From positions 1 through 33,477 of the forward strand of contig JADBKC010000018.1 of assembly GCA_014896555.1 (NCBI GenBank): a stretch of DNA of 33,477 nt, written 5' to 3'. The notes below the pieces were generated by a model. It had not been told where the DNA came from. It was given only the letters and a program-made list of their open reading frames with translations, and did not search any database. Source of the stretch: Caryophanales bacterium. GTDB lineage: Bacteria > Bacillota > Bacilli > Bacillales > DSM-4216. This document shows positions 9,705 through 19,832 of this stretch, piece by piece (positions within the stretch are counted from its first letter, which is position 1; each line of letters starts with the position of its first letter). The translations under genes and the position numbers were made by a program.

Positions 9705-11423
9705 ATGAGGTTGGAAGCGTTACCAGTTGTCAAAGGGGATTTCAACTTAAAAAACTATGAGGAAACTTACCAATCATTTGATTGGAAAGAAGCTGAAAAA
9801 CATTTTTCTTGGTATGAAACAGGAAAAGTCAATATGGCTTATGAAGCTATTGATCGCCATGTTGAGACTTTTCGCAAAAATAAAGTGGCTTTATATTATA
9901 AAGATGTTGAGCGAAATGAAAAATATACTTTTAAAGAAATGAAAGAATGGACGAACCGGGCAGCCAATGTCCTGAAAGAGTATGGGGATGTTCAAAAAGG
10001 AGACAGAGTGTTTATTTTCATGCCTCGTTCGCCAGAATTATATTTTGCCCTTTTAGGAACAATCAAGACTGGCGCCATCGTTGGTCCATTATTTGAAGCG
10101 TTTATGGAAGGGGCAGTAAGAGATCGGCTTCAAGATAGTGAGGCTAAGGTGCTTATTACGACACCGGAACTTCTGAGCAGGGTGCCTGAACAAGATCTTC
10201 CTGCTTTGAAAAAGATTTTTCTAGTTGGAAAAGATATTCAAGAAGATGAAACACATATCGACTTTTTGGCTAAATTGAAAAATGCCAGCAAACAGTTTGA
10301 TATCGAGTGGGTCGGTCGAAATGATGGTTTGATCCTACATTATACTTCAGGATCCACAGGAAAGCCAAAAGGCGTCCTTCATGTCCATAATGCGATGATC
10401 CAGCATTACCAAACGGCCAAATGGGTGCTAGATTTGAAAGAAGACGATGTTTATTGGTGCACTGCGGACCCAGGCTGGGTGACGGGGACATCTTATGGAA
10501 TATTTGGTCCTTGGCTAATGGGAGCATCCAATGTGATTGTAGGCGGACGTTTTAAACCTGAACACTGGTATAAGACGATCGAAGAGTTCGAAATTACTGT
10601 TTGGTACAGTGCTCCAACTGCTTTTCGAATGCTCATGGGAGCAGGAGATGAACTAGTGAAACAGTTTGATCTAAGTTCGCTCCGCCATATATTAAGCGTA
10701 GGTGAACCATTGAATCCTGAAGTGGTACGATGGGGAAAGAAAGTGTTTGGTGTGCGCATCCATGATACGTGGTGGATGACAGAAACAGGAGCCATTATGA
10801 TTTGCAACTATCCATGCATGGAGATTAAGCCAGGATCAATGGGCAAACCGCTTCCCGGCGTGAAAGCAGCGATTGTAGATGATCAAGGAAATGAACTTCC
10901 TCCTAATCGGATGGGGAATTTAGCCATCAAAAAAGGTTGGCCTTCCATGATGTATACTATTTGGAATAATAAAGAAAAATATGAATCTTACTTTTTAGCC
11001 GGCAATTGGTATGTATCAGGGGATTCCGCTTATATGGATGAAGATGGCTATTTTTGGTTCCAAGGACGTGTCGATGATGTCATTATGACATCGGGTGAAC
11101 GTGTGGGTCCTTTTGAAGTGGAGAGCAAATTGGTAGAGCACCCTGCGGTTGCTGAAGCAGGGGTCATCGGGAAGCCGGACCCTGTACGCGGGGAAATTAT
11201 TAAAGCGTTTGTTGCTTTAAGAGAAGGGTATGAACCGTCGGAAGAACTGAAGGAAGATATTCGCCAATTTATTAAGAAAGGCTTGGCGGCTCATGCTGCT
11301 CCAAGGGAAATTGAATTCCGCGATAAATTACCGAAAACGAGAAGCGGAAAAATTATGCGCCGCGTCTTAAAAGCTTGGGAACTAAACTTGCCGACCGGCG
11401 ACTTATCCACAATGGAAGATTAA
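9705..11423 (+). CDS. acsA: Acetyl-CoA synthetase
   Basis: 572 aa; YTSGSTGKPKG motif, TWWMTETGAIMI, C-terminal PKTRSGKIMRR with acetylatable Lys; divergent to acuABC. Confidence 0.95.
   Translation: MRLEALPVVKGDFNLKNYEETYQSFDWKEAEKHFSWYETGKVNMAYEAIDRHVETFRKNKVALYYKDVERNEKYTFKEMKEWTNRAANVLKEYGDVQKGDRVFIFMPRSPELYFALLGTIKTGAIVGPLFEAFMEGAVRDRLQDSEAKVLITTPELLSRVPEQDLPALKKIFLVGKDIQEDETHIDFLAKLKNASKQFDIEWVGRNDGLILHYTSGSTGKPKGVLHVHNAMIQHYQTAKWVLDLKEDDVYWCTADPGWVTGTSYGIFGPWLMGASNVIVGGRFKPEHWYKTIEEFEITVWYSAPTAFRMLMGAGDELVKQFDLSSLRHILSVGEPLNPEVVRWGKKVFGVRIHDTWWMTETGAIMICNYPCMEIKPGSMGKPLPGVKAAIVDDQGNELPPNRMGNLAIKKGWPSMMYTIWNNKEKYESYFLAGNWYVSGDSAYMDEDGYFWFQGRVDDVIMTSGERVGPFEVESKLVEHPAVAEAGVIGKPDPVRGEIIKAFVALREGYEPSEELKEDIRQFIKKGLAAHAAPREIEFRDKLPKTRSGKIMRRVLKAWELNLPTGDLSTMED
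9712..9725 (+). promoter_or_regulatory. Candidate CcpA cre operator within acsA codons 3-7
   Basis: TGGAAGCGTTACCA, matches degenerate cre TGNAANCGNTNNCA; about +40 from predicted TSS. Confidence 0.7.
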
Positions 11424-11494
11424 TGAAAAGTACGATTACAGCATCTACATGGCCTAAAAAATTAATTTGAAGATGTCTAAACCTTTTGTAAGAA

Positions 11495-11527
11495 GGGCTG
11501 ACTGTTTGCCTAGTCAGCCTTTTTTTA
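11495..11527 (+). terminator. Intrinsic terminator after acsA
   Basis: GGCTGACT gtttgcct AGTCAGCC TTTTTTT. Confidence 0.9.
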
Positions 11528-11651
11528 GTTTGGTTAATTGAGGATGGGGAACAATAAGATCGTTTTCATTTTTAAATGTTCGTTTTCTCCTATGTGAAGT
11601 GATATCGATACGGATTGGGCAGCAATGACTTTGCCCAAGTTTTGCGCCGCA

Positions 11652-11680
11652 TTGACAATCCTATGCAACTGTGATAAAAA
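11652..11680 (+). promoter_or_regulatory. Promoter of tyrS T-box leader
   Basis: TTGACA-17 nt-TAAAAA. Confidence 0.6.
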
Positions 11681-11689
11681 TGCATATGT

Positions 11690-11950
11690 GAACGTATGTA
11701 GAATGACAAATTCATCGTGGAACAGCCATGAAGGGAATAAGTAGTTCGCTGTTTTTGCTTTCAGAGAGTCGGTGGTTGGTGCAAACCGATACAAGTAGTC
11801 GAACGAATTACCTCCTGGAGCTTTTGCCGTGAAAAGGAGAGTAGCGGCAAACGGTTTAAACCGTTAGCAATCAATGAGTGGAGAAGCAATTCTCAATTTG
11901 GGTGGTACCGCGCGAACAGCGTCCCTGCTTTTTAGGCAGGGATTTTTTTG
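11690..11950 (+). promoter_or_regulatory. T-box riboswitch (tyrosyl), upstream of tyrS
   Basis: AG-bulge-like CAGAGAG, distal GGTTGGTGcaAACC, specifier context GAATTACCTCCTGGAGC (UAC at 11809-11811), T-box TTTGGGTGGTACCGCG (about 11898-11912), terminator TCCCTGCtttttaGGCAGGGATTTTTTT (11922-11949). Confidence 0.93.
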
Positions 11951-11957
11951 CGTTTGA

Positions 11958-13247
<1,290 letters not shown>

Positions 13248-13251
13248 GAAT

Positions 13252-13286
13252 AAAACAGCGTCCTAAGAGCCATTGGACGCTGTTTT
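13252..13286 (+). terminator. Intrinsic terminator after tyrS
   Basis: AAAACAGCGTCC taagagccatt GGACGCTGTTTT. Confidence 0.85.
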
Positions 13287-13412
13287 CATTATGGGTGTGG
13301 ATAGACAATGGATGCATGGCTTGCTGCCAAATCCGTTCGCATATTAATTGTCGAGATTTTCAGTTCAAAACAGGATGAGACGGAAATTCCGCATGGTAGC
13401 CGGAAACGAGTA

Positions 13413-13450
13413 AAACAAAAAAAAGAAGAGCCGCAATGGACTCTTCTTTT
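13413..13450 (-). terminator. Intrinsic terminator of rpsD
   Basis: On minus strand AAAAGAAGAG tccattgcgg CTCTTCTTTTTTTTG. Confidence 0.85.
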
Positions 13451-13455
13451 TAAGA

Positions 13456-14058
13456 TTAACGAGAATAGAACTCAACGATAAGGGATTCATTAATTTCGGC
13501 AGGAAGTTCTGAACGTTCTGGAAGACGAGTATAAGTTCCTTCTAATTTATCAGCATCAAAAGTTAAATATTCAGGAACGTAGTTGTTAGCTTCCACTGAT
13601 TCTTTAATGATGTCAAGGTTGCGAGATTTTTCGCGAACACCGATGGTTTGGCCCGGACGAACTTGGTAAGATGGAATATCTACGCGGCTTCCATCTACGA
13701 GAATATGACCGTGGTTGACAAGCTGACGAGCTTGGCGGCGAGTACGAGCTAAACCAAGACGATAAACAAGATTGTCAAGACGGGATTCCAGCAAAATCAT
13801 GAAGTTTTCACCGTGAACCCCTTTCATTTTGCCGGCTTTTACGAACAGATTACGGAATTGACGTTCATTTACTCCGTACATATGGCGTAATTTTTGTTTT
13901 TCTTGCAATTGAAGACCATATTCGGAAAGTTTTCTACGTTGGTTTGGACCATGTTGTCCAGGAGCATATGGGCGTTTTTCTAATTCTTTCCCCGTTCCGC
14001 TTAAGGAAATGCCAAGACGACGGGAAATTTTCCATGTAGGACCAGTATAACGAGCCAT
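13456..14058 (-). CDS. rpsD: 30S ribosomal protein S4
   Basis: [37 protein letters not shown]; 200 aa. Confidence 0.98.
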   Translation of the reverse strand: MARYTGPTWKISRRLGISLSGTGKELEKRPYAPGQHGPNQRRKLSEYGLQLQEKQKLRHMYGVNERQFRNLFVKAGKMKGVHGENFMILLESRLDNLVYRLGLARTRRQARQLVNHGHILVDGSRVDIPSYQVRPGQTIGVREKSRNLDIIKESVEANNYVPEYLTFDADKLEGTYTRLPERSELPAEINESLIVEFYSR

Positions 14059-14267
14059 GGAAAAAACTCCTCCTTTATTTTCATTTTGTTGTAAAATAAA
14101 AAACAGGTGTGAGACAGCAATTTTGGCCATTTTGTTTTCATGCACCATCGCCCCAGCAGCTAAGGGTTACGCGATGCACCTCATCCTGAAATTCTTTCTC
14201 TTTGGATGTGAGGAACAAAATGAACGCAAAAATGTGTTCACGTAGGCCGCTTGCTTTATTTTACACA
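14059..14267 (-). promoter_or_regulatory. rpsD mRNA leader (candidate S4 autoregulatory region)
   Basis: About 209 nt between predicted TSS and ATG; GC-rich block GAGGTGCATCGCGTAACCCTTAGCTGCTGGGGCGATGGTGCATG with complementary segments; rpsD autoregulation is known in B. subtilis. Confidence 0.6.
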
Positions 14268-14273
14268 AATTTC

Positions 14274-14302
14274 ATTATATGTCGTCTTGTTGACTGAGTC
14301 AA
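14274..14302 (-). promoter_or_regulatory. SigA promoter of rpsD
   Basis: Minus strand TTGACT-17 nt-TATAAT. Confidence 0.8.
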
Positions 14303-14412
14303 GTCTGTTTTATGAAAAAGGGGATAGCTCGGTTCGATATCGAAAAGTTGGAGTTTTGATTTCTGATTAAGAAATTGAGGAGGGACCGTCATCAGAAGGC
14401 TTGAAATAAATA

Positions 14413-14887
14413 TTACGTAAAAAGGCGAGCTAACAATAATGCCGCAAAAATGAAAATGGGATAGGATATTAAACTGAGTAATAGAGTTATAATGAATTTA
14501 TTTTTTGGTACTTCTCCTGTTTGGAGTACGAGGAAGAATAAGTTGATGGAGAACAGCACAATGAGAATGGAAGAAAAAGTTCCGGGATTATAGGAAAAGA
14601 AAATAAGACATAAAACAATATGCTGAATGGCGTTAAAGAAAATAGCTCCTTGAATAAATAGCATCCAATAAATAGAGGATAAGACGTTTCGTTGAAAAAG
14701 AATGGTGATTGTAAAAACGGCAAAAGTGAGAATAGAAATGGCGATCATAAACTGATCATTTTGTAATGAATATTATGTCAAAATGATGTTTTAGATAATC
14801 AGTCATCCCTAAAGGTTCTTCCAAATTATGCAAAAGAAATAAAAAAGGAACTAGCCATATCCTATTTTTGATTTTACCTTTATCCAT
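14413..14887 (-). pseudogene. HXXEE-domain membrane protein disrupted by a frameshift
   Basis: Minus: GGAGATGTAAAAAATG start, MDKGKIKNRIWLVPFLFLLHNLEEPLGMTDYLKHHFDIIFITK*; other frame QNDQFMIAISILTFAVFTITILFQRNVLSSIYWMLFIQGAIFFNAIQHIVLCLIFFSYNPGTFSSILIVLF...; one extra A in the run ACAAAATGATC would join them. Confidence 0.75.
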
Positions 14888-15161
14888 TTTTTACATCTCC
14901 AAAAATACAAACATTTATAGTCTGATTTTACCATTTATCTTTTTGGTTACAAATAAACGATTTTCGACATATTATTTTCTTCGGATTCTTTAACGAAAGA
15001 GGTTTGGCTATCTGCGAGGCACAATTTCTTAAATAAAGGTCGAGGCGAAGAGAAAACTATTTGCCTAGTAAAATGGTTTGTTTTTTTGCATATTTATGGA
15101 ATTGAGTTAGTAAAAATTATGGAAAAAGTTTGAATAATATATATAATAATTCTTTTTTCTG

Positions 15162-15170
15162 TGCTATACT
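15162..15170 (+). promoter_or_regulatory. Extended -10 promoter upstream of dgcP-like gene
   Basis: TGC-TATACT preceded by an AT-rich stretch. Confidence 0.55.
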
Positions 15171-15436
15171 ATAAAGGATTGATTTGAAAATATTGTTAGT
15201 TGATTGAATTCCGGCAATATTCTAAAAAACATCCGCTTAAAAATCATTTTGTATGATTGGCAGTTATGACAATGGAACTAAATGGGGAAAATCATATGGT
15301 TGGAAGGTGCGAGTTTCAGAACCTTTTCGTCGATTGACACACCATGATTGATTTGAAACAAGGAATCCTTCCTTTTAAGCTGGAGCTTTGCATGAATTGC
15401 AAAATCAATTGGATCGAAAACACAGGTGATTAAAGG

Positions 15437-17266
15437 ATGGACGGACTCTTTTTTAAAAACATGATGACTTTGTATAAAGCGAAACTGTATGATCTTCTTG
15501 TAGAAGAAGATGAACAAGATTTTCAACAAAAGTGGATGGAAATTGTTTCTGACATTTTGGAATTAGAAAAATTACATTTCTTGGATAAAAATTCTGTGCA
15601 AACCATTTCCGATGAACAGCGGGAAGAGTTAGGGCATCTCTTTGAAAAAAAACAATGGGTGCAGCAGGACATCCTTGATTCAACTCATTACTTTTCGGAT
15701 TATTCATTTGGCGTCCAATTTCTTTGCAAACATGAAATCTATGGTTATTTATTTATGAAAACTGATTTGGAAGAAAAAATCACCGAAAGGTTTTTAAAAG
15801 AATTTATTGAAGAAAGTAGTCGTTTTTTCCAAAAATGGGTCTTTGTCTCTTCCGGCCAAAATGAGGAAAGATTCTATAAAGAATTGTTTCGAGTGACAAA
15901 AAAATTTCATTCTTCGATGAATATAGAATATGTGTTAAATGAAATTATAGCTACGCTCAAACATGTTTTTCCTCATTATTTTTATTCGTTAAAGCTTACC
16001 ATTGATAAAAATGACACAGAATTGCCTGTCCATTTATTTGAATTAGAAAATGCCCGTTCTGCGGCGATGGAAGCATATGTAAGCGGTGAAGTAAAAGTGG
16101 AGCACTTAACGCAAGCAAACAAAAGTATTTTATATGCCCCTATAAAAGGAAAGCAGGGCGTGTACGGACTTTTAGAAGTCGATTGTCCGCTTTTTCAACT
16201 GAGCGACGGAGAAATTGAGTTTATTCGACTGCTTGCGCAAACTGGCGGAAGCGCTTTAGAAAATGCCAAGCTATACCAGCAGTCCAGAAGGTTCATCGCC
16301 GATTTGCAGCTAATTAATGAAACATCTCGGCAGCTGAATTCCAATTTGCGATTTTCAGATACTATATTGTTTTTGCATTCAAGAATCCTCTCCTCCTTTG
16401 GGGCTTCTGCTTGCGGATTCATTTTTATAGAAAAGGAAGGCTATAAAGTATTAGAAGGAAGCTCTCCGATTTTTTTTGATCCATCAGGAAAAATGTACAT
16501 ATTATATGTAGGAGAGAGAATGGAAAAAGAAAAAGATTCGTTATTTATTGGGGATATGGCTAGAAAAGTTCCGGATGGAAGATGGCCATATCGCTCTTTA
16601 ATGGCTGTTCCCATGTTTGAAAGCGATACGTTAAAAGGATTTTGCATTGTATTGAAAGACAGCGCCTATGGATTTACGTTTGATATGTATAGATTACTGC
16701 AGTCCTTGATTTATCATTCCACGTTGGCTTTGACCAACTCTCTTTTAAGAGAGGAACTTGAACGTCTTGTAATTACCGATCATTTGACGAATTTATTTTC
16801 CCGAAACTATCTGGAGACAAAAATGAATGAGTCGCTAAAGAAGGACGAACAGGGAACCTTTCTTCTTATCGATATTGATGATTTTAAAAAAATCAATGAC
16901 ACATACGGCCATCAAGTAGGCGACGAAGTCATTGTTCAAGTAGCTAAAATTATTCAATCCATTACCAATCAAAAAGGAATAGCGGCACGATGGGGTGGTG
17001 AGGAACTGGCTATCTATTTTCCTCATTTGCCTATGAAGGAAGCAGAGGATATTTCCCAAAGGATAGTAGTAGAAGTGAAAGAAAAGACGAATCCAAAAGT
17101 GACGATTTCTTGCGGGATGTCGCGATGGCACAAAGAAAGTGGAGAAGATATAGAATCATTGTTTAAGAGGGCTGACCAGGCATTATACATTTCGAAAGCA
17201 ACTGGGAAAAACAAGATGACCATTAGTCATCATAATGGAAACGATAGCAAAATGCCCTTTTCATAA
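15437..17266 (+). CDS. dgcP: GAF-GGDEF diguanylate cyclase, YtrP/DgcP-like
   Basis: Central GAF-like regions; C-terminal DHLTNLFSRNYL, DIDDFKKINDTYGHQVGDEV, RWGGEELAIYFP (GGEEL active site), no RxxD I-site. Confidence 0.88.
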   Translation: MDGLFFKNMMTLYKAKLYDLLVEEDEQDFQQKWMEIVSDILELEKLHFLDKNSVQTISDEQREELGHLFEKKQWVQQDILDSTHYFSDYSFGVQFLCKHEIYGYLFMKTDLEEKITERFLKEFIEESSRFFQKWVFVSSGQNEERFYKELFRVTKKFHSSMNIEYVLNEIIATLKHVFPHYFYSLKLTIDKNDTELPVHLFELENARSAAMEAYVSGEVKVEHLTQANKSILYAPIKGKQGVYGLLEVDCPLFQLSDGEIEFIRLLAQTGGSALENAKLYQQSRRFIADLQLINETSRQLNSNLRFSDTILFLHSRILSSFGASACGFIFIEKEGYKVLEGSSPIFFDPSGKMYILYVGERMEKEKDSLFIGDMARKVPDGRWPYRSLMAVPMFESDTLKGFCIVLKDSAYGFTFDMYRLLQSLIYHSTLALTNSLLREELERLVITDHLTNLFSRNYLETKMNESLKKDEQGTFLLIDIDDFKKINDTYGHQVGDEVIVQVAKIIQSITNQKGIAARWGGEELAIYFPHLPMKEAEDISQRIVVEVKEKTNPKVTISCGMSRWHKESGEDIESLFKRADQALYISKATGKNKMTISHHNGNDSKMPFS

Positions 17267-17272
17267 GACGGG

Positions 17273-17320
17273 ATGAGGCAGATTCCAAACATCATTTGGG
17301 ATCTGCCTCTATCATTTTTA
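17273..17320. terminator. Terminator between convergent dgcP and ytsP
   Basis: GAGGCAGATtcc ... ggGATCTGCCTC inverted repeat. Confidence 0.65.
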
Positions 17321-17338
17321 GAAGCCGATAAGCATTCC

Positions 17339-17827
17339 TTATAAAAATTCCACTAAAGCATGAACAAATTGTTCCAACATGCTTTGATCGATCTCATCAA
17401 AACGGTTGATAATAGGGCTGTCGATATCGAGAACACCGATTAACTGCCCCTCTTTGATCATCGGCACTACTATTTCTGATTGGGAGGCAGCGTCGCAGGC
17501 AATGTGGCCTGGAAATTGATGGACATTCTTTACACGGATGGTTTTAAGTTCTTGTGCTGCCGTTCCACAAACTCCTTTTCCGAGAGGGATGCGCACACAG
17601 GCTGGCAGCCCTTGAAACGGTCCGAGGACAAGCTCATTTTTTTCCTGTTCATATAAATAAAAACCGACCCAGTTTATTTCTTCAAGAAATTGGTTTAATA
17701 AAGCGGAAGCATTGCTCAAATTGGCGATTCTATTCGGTTCGGACTCTGCCAAAGCCTTCAATTGTTTGATTACGAGTGGATACTGTTCTTGTTTAGAACC
17801 TTTGTATGTTTCTACTTTAAACAACAA
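17339..17827 (-). CDS. ytsP: GAF-domain free methionine-(R)-sulfoxide reductase-like protein YtsP
   Basis: NWVGFYLYE..ELVLGPFQGLPACVRIPLGKGVCGTAA..HIACDAASQSEIVVPM with three conserved Cys. Confidence 0.9.
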   Translation of the reverse strand: MLFKVETYKGSKQEQYPLVIKQLKALAESEPNRIANLSNASALLNQFLEEINWVGFYLYEQEKNELVLGPFQGLPACVRIPLGKGVCGTAAQELKTIRVKNVHQFPGHIACDAASQSEIVVPMIKEGQLIGVLDIDSPIINRFDEIDQSMLEQFVHALVEFL

Positions 17828-18113
17828 TGATCACCCTGCTCTCTGAAAATTCACGTCGATTCTGAAAGAAAATGTCGATAAAATTATAAAGGATTTTTGC
17901 GTATTGATCCGGAAAATTGATAAAGAATAAGTTTTTAGATTTGTTTTGATTAAGCATATGAACACTGGGCACACAGATGTTTCAGCCGCACCTCTTTAAT
18001 ACCCATTTTCTGTAAGGTTGGCAACAATTATCGATAGAAAATTCTAAGTTATAAGTAAAATTAAGAATCCTAGTTTTTGTCAAAACATCGCGATCAATTA
18101 AGGAGGGAAGAAT

Positions 18114-18761
18114 ATGAACGCAGCCGTTAAGGAAACGAAAGAATTAATTATGGACGCAGCCATTGTTCTTTTTAATACGAAAGGCTATGATGGAACCGGG
18201 GTAAGGGACATTGCTAAAAAAGCGAAAGTGAACCCAGCGAATATCTCTTACTATTTTAAAGGAAAACAAGGATTGCTGGAAGCGTGTTTAGCCCAATTTT
18301 TTGAAGGCTATTTGGCTTGCCTTGAAGAAAAAGTATTTTTTCTTGAAATGGCGCCCCCAGACGAATGCTTAAAACAAGGATTGAAAAGCATACTCTCGTT
18401 TCAAAGAGAAAATCATTTATTGACTCGTTTTGTATGGAGAGAAGTGTCTATTGATTCCCAAATTTCGCGTGAAATTATTGCTTCCTATTTAGTAAAGGAA
18501 AAATATCTTTTTCATTTGATCCTAGAACAAGGAATAAAAGAGGGAATGTTTGCCAATCTACCGGAAAGTTTAGTGATCATTCAATTAAAATCTATGCTGA
18601 CGATGCCGTTTTTGCAAAGTCAATATTTGCGGGAAGTATGGCACACATTTCCTCAGGAAAAATATTTTGTTGAAAAATACATGATCATGATCGAGCGTTG
18701 GATTGACTCAACGTTATGCTCCTTACGGGAAAACCGCCATTTTGACAGGAAAATTATTTGA
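18114..18761 (+). CDS. refZ: TetR-family regulator RefZ-like (YttP)
   Basis: TetR HTH AAIVLFNTKGYDGTGVRDIAKKAKVNPANISYYFKGKQGLLEACL; synteny with ytsP and hisJ. Confidence 0.85.
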   Translation: MNAAVKETKELIMDAAIVLFNTKGYDGTGVRDIAKKAKVNPANISYYFKGKQGLLEACLAQFFEGYLACLEEKVFFLEMAPPDECLKQGLKSILSFQRENHLLTRFVWREVSIDSQISREIIASYLVKEKYLFHLILEQGIKEGMFANLPESLVIIQLKSMLTMPFLQSQYLREVWHTFPQEKYFVEKYMIMIERWIDSTLCSLRENRHFDRKII

Positions 18762-19581
18762 CCGTCTTGCCGGAGTCGTCCTCAAGAAGAGAAGGAATCA
18801 TATTTTTTCTCCCTTGACCAAGATCTTTTGCTTGATGGGCGTCTGATCCATAAATAAGGGCGATGCCCATTTTGGCTGCTTTCAAGGCCAATTCATTTGG
18901 AGGGTATGGTTCCAGGCAATCAGGTTTGTGGACGCCTGCACAGTTATAATCTAAGGAAAAGCCATTTTGCTTGACAGCCGATAAAATCGATTCCATCATA
19001 TGATCAAAAGATTTTCTACATGGAAATTTTTTTTGAAACTTGCGAACAAGTGTGATATGGCCGATTCTTGTTGGGCGATACGGACCAAGATCAGCCGTTA
19101 TGGATTTTAATATCGTCTTGTAATAGCATTCATATGTTTTTTCGACGGATCCAAAAGCATTCACGATCTCTAAAAAGAGCTCGGGGCTGTAGTCAAGGCA
19201 GTACCACTCATTTCCTTTTTTTAGGAAATGGACGGATAAAATGCCGTCATCCAAAAGCGGCCCGTATTGATTCAGGAATTCTTTCGTTTTTTGCTCAAAC
19301 CCCTCGATATAATCCACTTCCAGTCCAATTCGTATATCGATGATTCCTTTATATTTCTTTTTCCATTTGGCCACTTCTTCTATATAATCATCGATTTGGT
19401 CGGGAGCCATACCGCTGTCTTTCTCCGGCGTTGTATCGATAAAACCATCCGGAAGCGGGGCATGTTCGGTGAATGTTATTTTTTCATAACCAAGAGAAAT
19501 GGCTGTTTCAATGTACGATTCAAAAGTATCATCGGTTCCATGCGGGCAATAAGGAGTGTGAATATGACCATCGACTCTCAT
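18754..19581 (-). CDS. hisJ: Histidinol-phosphatase (PHP family)
   Basis: MRVDGHIHTPYCPHGTDDTFESYIETAISLGYEKITFTEHAPLP; C-terminal YGSDAHQAKDLGQG. Confidence 0.93.
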   Translation of the reverse strand: MRVDGHIHTPYCPHGTDDTFESYIETAISLGYEKITFTEHAPLPDGFIDTTPEKDSGMAPDQIDDYIEEVAKWKKKYKGIIDIRIGLEVDYIEGFEQKTKEFLNQYGPLLDDGILSVHFLKKGNEWYCLDYSPELFLEIVNAFGSVEKTYECYYKTILKSITADLGPYRPTRIGHITLVRKFQKKFPCRKSFDHMMESILSAVKQNGFSLDYNCAGVHKPDCLEPYPPNELALKAAKMGIALIYGSDAHQAKDLGQGRKNMIPSLLEDDSGKTVK

Positions 19582-19795
19582 GAATTGTGTACTCTCCTTT
19601 CGATTGCTCGAATTTACGCAAGAAATAAGCTAAAATAAGGAATAGAAACGAAACTTTCATCACTATTATTCCAGAGGGGATTTGGAAAATGAGACAGTCG
19701 TATGCTGGATCCTTGATGGATAAGAGAGATATTTCATCCGTATGAATAAAAGTGTATCAGATTTTTGTGTTTCCTGGTAAAAAAATAGAATTTAT

Positions 19796-19826
19796 TTGTC
19801 AAAAAATATCTTTCACATGGTATCAT
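19796..19826 (+). promoter_or_regulatory. Putative promoter of the ezrA leader
   Basis: TTGTCA-19 nt-TATCAT (spacing slightly long). Confidence 0.45.
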
Positions 19827-19832
19827 ATTTAC

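Noticed and set aside
10270-10807. Minus-strand ORFs 10270-10527 and 10493-10807
   Set aside because: Antisense to acsA; arise from the codon composition of the sense gene.
11534-11794. 86 aa minus-strand ORF upstream of tyrS
   Set aside because: Overlaps the tyrS promoter and T-box leader; no protein-family features.
15278-15529. 83 aa minus-strand ORF overlapping the dgcP start
   Set aside because: Overlaps the dgcP leader and coding start; no SD, no domain.
17940-18030. Minus-strand peptide LLPTLQKMGIKEVRLKHLCAQCSYA* between ytsP and refZ
   Set aside because: Protein-like but only about 23 codons before an upstream stop and no recognised family; too short to call a pseudogene.
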